This document shows, piece by piece, positions 5,474 to 6,187 of a stretch of 6,187 bases of DNA; positions within the stretch are counted from its first letter, which is position 1, and every line of letters begins with the position of its first letter. This stretch comes from Candidatus Caldarchaeum sp. (GTDB lineage Archaea > Thermoproteota > Nitrososphaeria_A > Caldarchaeales > Caldarchaeaceae), in NCBI GenBank assembly GCA_025054795.1, contig JANWZU010000072.1, positions 1 through 6,187 on the forward strand. The letters are read 5' to 3'. The notes beneath the pieces are model-generated. The model was not told where the DNA came from. It saw only the letters and a list, made by a program, of their open reading frames with translations, and did no database searches. The translations under genes and the position numbers were made by a program.

Positions 5474-6169
5474 ATGACTAAGCGCGACAAGGCACCTGTT
5501 CCGTTGAAGGTTGAGGACATATCCAGCCTAATGCGGCTGATGGCTTCCAGAGCCGATTTCTACCCACCCATTCACTATTTCAGAGTAGGCCAGAGAAACG
5601 TGTTGGCCCACATTTTCACCATTCCTTTCAGGAAGTACAGCATACCGCTCCTGGTCTATGCCGAGACTGAGAAACCGCCGCGTCCGTACGTCGTCTACAC
5701 TCCGCTCGAGCATGAGGAGTCTAGGTTCTCCGACATCCCTGAAACAGGAAGGTACGTCTCCTTCCCCGTAGTCGAAGTCGAGCCCATACCCGAGCTTGTC
5801 AAATCCTCTCTGACAACTTCTACCGAGAGGAAAATCAGTGGGCTCGAATCCGTCCACGTAAAGTCTCTCGACTCGTTGATGAGGCTTGTGTCGGCCATGG
5901 TGGACGAGGCCTCAAGCCCTCCTCTCTGGTGTTTCAGAAAGGATGGCCACTATGTGGTCGGCGTAATCTACCCGCTTTTCGAATACTACGACTCGGCCGC
6001 GCTTCCGCTCGTCTACTACACGGAGCTGGAGTCCAAGCCTCCAGCACCCTTCATAGCCTACAGAGCAGTTCCCGGCAGCGCCTCGATAACCTACACAAAC
6101 TCTGTGTCAGACGCCAGATACGTTTACGGCCGGTTGATATTCGTCGAGAGGTTTCCGTTCAAGCTTTAG
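5474..6169 (+). CDS. Uncharacterised protein with two tandem copies of one domain
   Basis: I do not recognise the family. The 231-residue product has no signal peptide or membrane helix and is probably cytoplasmic. It contains two diverged copies of a domain of about 95 residues, at about 13-106 and 129-228, joined by a Ser/Thr-rich linker (107-128). Aligned landmarks are SLMRL (18-22 and 134-138), Pro-Pro (31-32 and 149-150), Phe-Arg (36-37 and 154-155), PLLVY and PLVY (58-62 and 178-181), and KPP followed by a P-aromatic strand (67-75 and 188-196). Each copy seems to be one helix followed by several beta strands rich in Tyr, Phe, Pro and Val. No catalytic or metal-binding motif stands out. 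ATG 5474 is the first start after an in-frame stop (TGA 5468-5470). It is divergent from the dehydrogenase across 101 bases. Function is unknown; a ligand-binding or pseudo-dimeric role would be a guess. Confidence 0.85.
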   Translation: MTKRDKAPVPLKVEDISSLMRLMASRADFYPPIHYFRVGQRNVLAHIFTIPFRKYSIPLLVYAETEKPPRPYVVYTPLEHEESRFSDIPETGRYVSFPVVEVEPIPELVKSSLTTSTERKISGLESVHVKSLDSLMRLVSAMVDEASSPPLWCFRKDGHYVVGVIYPLFEYYDSAALPLVYYTELESKPPAPFIAYRAVPGSASITYTNSVSDARYVYGRLIFVERFPFKL

Positions 6170-6187
6170 GTCTTCCAAAGCTCTTTA

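Noticed and set aside
3649..6169. A single operon linking pheA, the dehydrogenase and the 231-residue gene
   Set aside because: The dehydrogenase is on the opposite strand between the other two, so they cannot share one transcript.
1..6187. CRISPR array, insertion sequence, transposase or integration site
   Set aside because: No regularly spaced repeats, no terminal inverted repeats, and no transposase, integrase or Cas motif in any frame. The coding content is continuous ordinary chromosomal genes.

Overview
The window looks archaeal. The clearest sign is a 93-residue UPF0147 protein, a family known from archaea. Supporting signs are free use of AGG and ATA codons, several likely TTG or GTG starts, and AT-rich TATA-like boxes about 25 bases upstream of predicted starts, which suggests many leaderless transcripts. 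The mid-range GC content and gene types would fit a thermophilic lineage of the Thermoproteota/TACK group, for example a Caldarchaeum-like (Aigarchaeota) genome. That placement is a guess from style, not from a marker gene.

Layout, left to right. (1) The 3' part of ilvD, dihydroxy-acid dehydratase (+), cut by the window edge. (2) UPF0147 (+), 60 bases further on. (3) A membrane permease of the ArsB/NhaD ion-transporter superfamily (+). (4) A 79-codon uncharacterised gene on the minus strand that converges on the permease and overlaps its end by 20 bases. (5) pheA, a monofunctional prephenate dehydratase with a C-terminal ACT domain (+), divergent from the small gene across a promoter region with two near-identical TATA-like boxes. 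(6) A beta-hydroxyacid dehydrogenase of the 3-hydroxyisobutyrate dehydrogenase family (-), whose stop codon shares the palindrome CTAG with the pheA stop. (7) A 231-codon protein of unknown function (+), divergent from the dehydrogenase, which contains two diverged copies of one domain of about 95 residues.

Functionally this is mostly chromosomal housekeeping: branched-chain amino acid synthesis (ilvD), phenylalanine synthesis (pheA), ion or anion transport, and a reductase of small hydroxyacids or semialdehydes. After the permease the strand switches at every gene, so the right half cannot be one operon. I saw no mobile element, CRISPR array, tRNA or rRNA, and no clear sign of horizontal transfer. 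No obvious new multi-gene system is present. The most original items are the two-repeat protein at the right end, the small minus-strand gene next to pheA, and the compact shared promoter and stop-codon arrangements.
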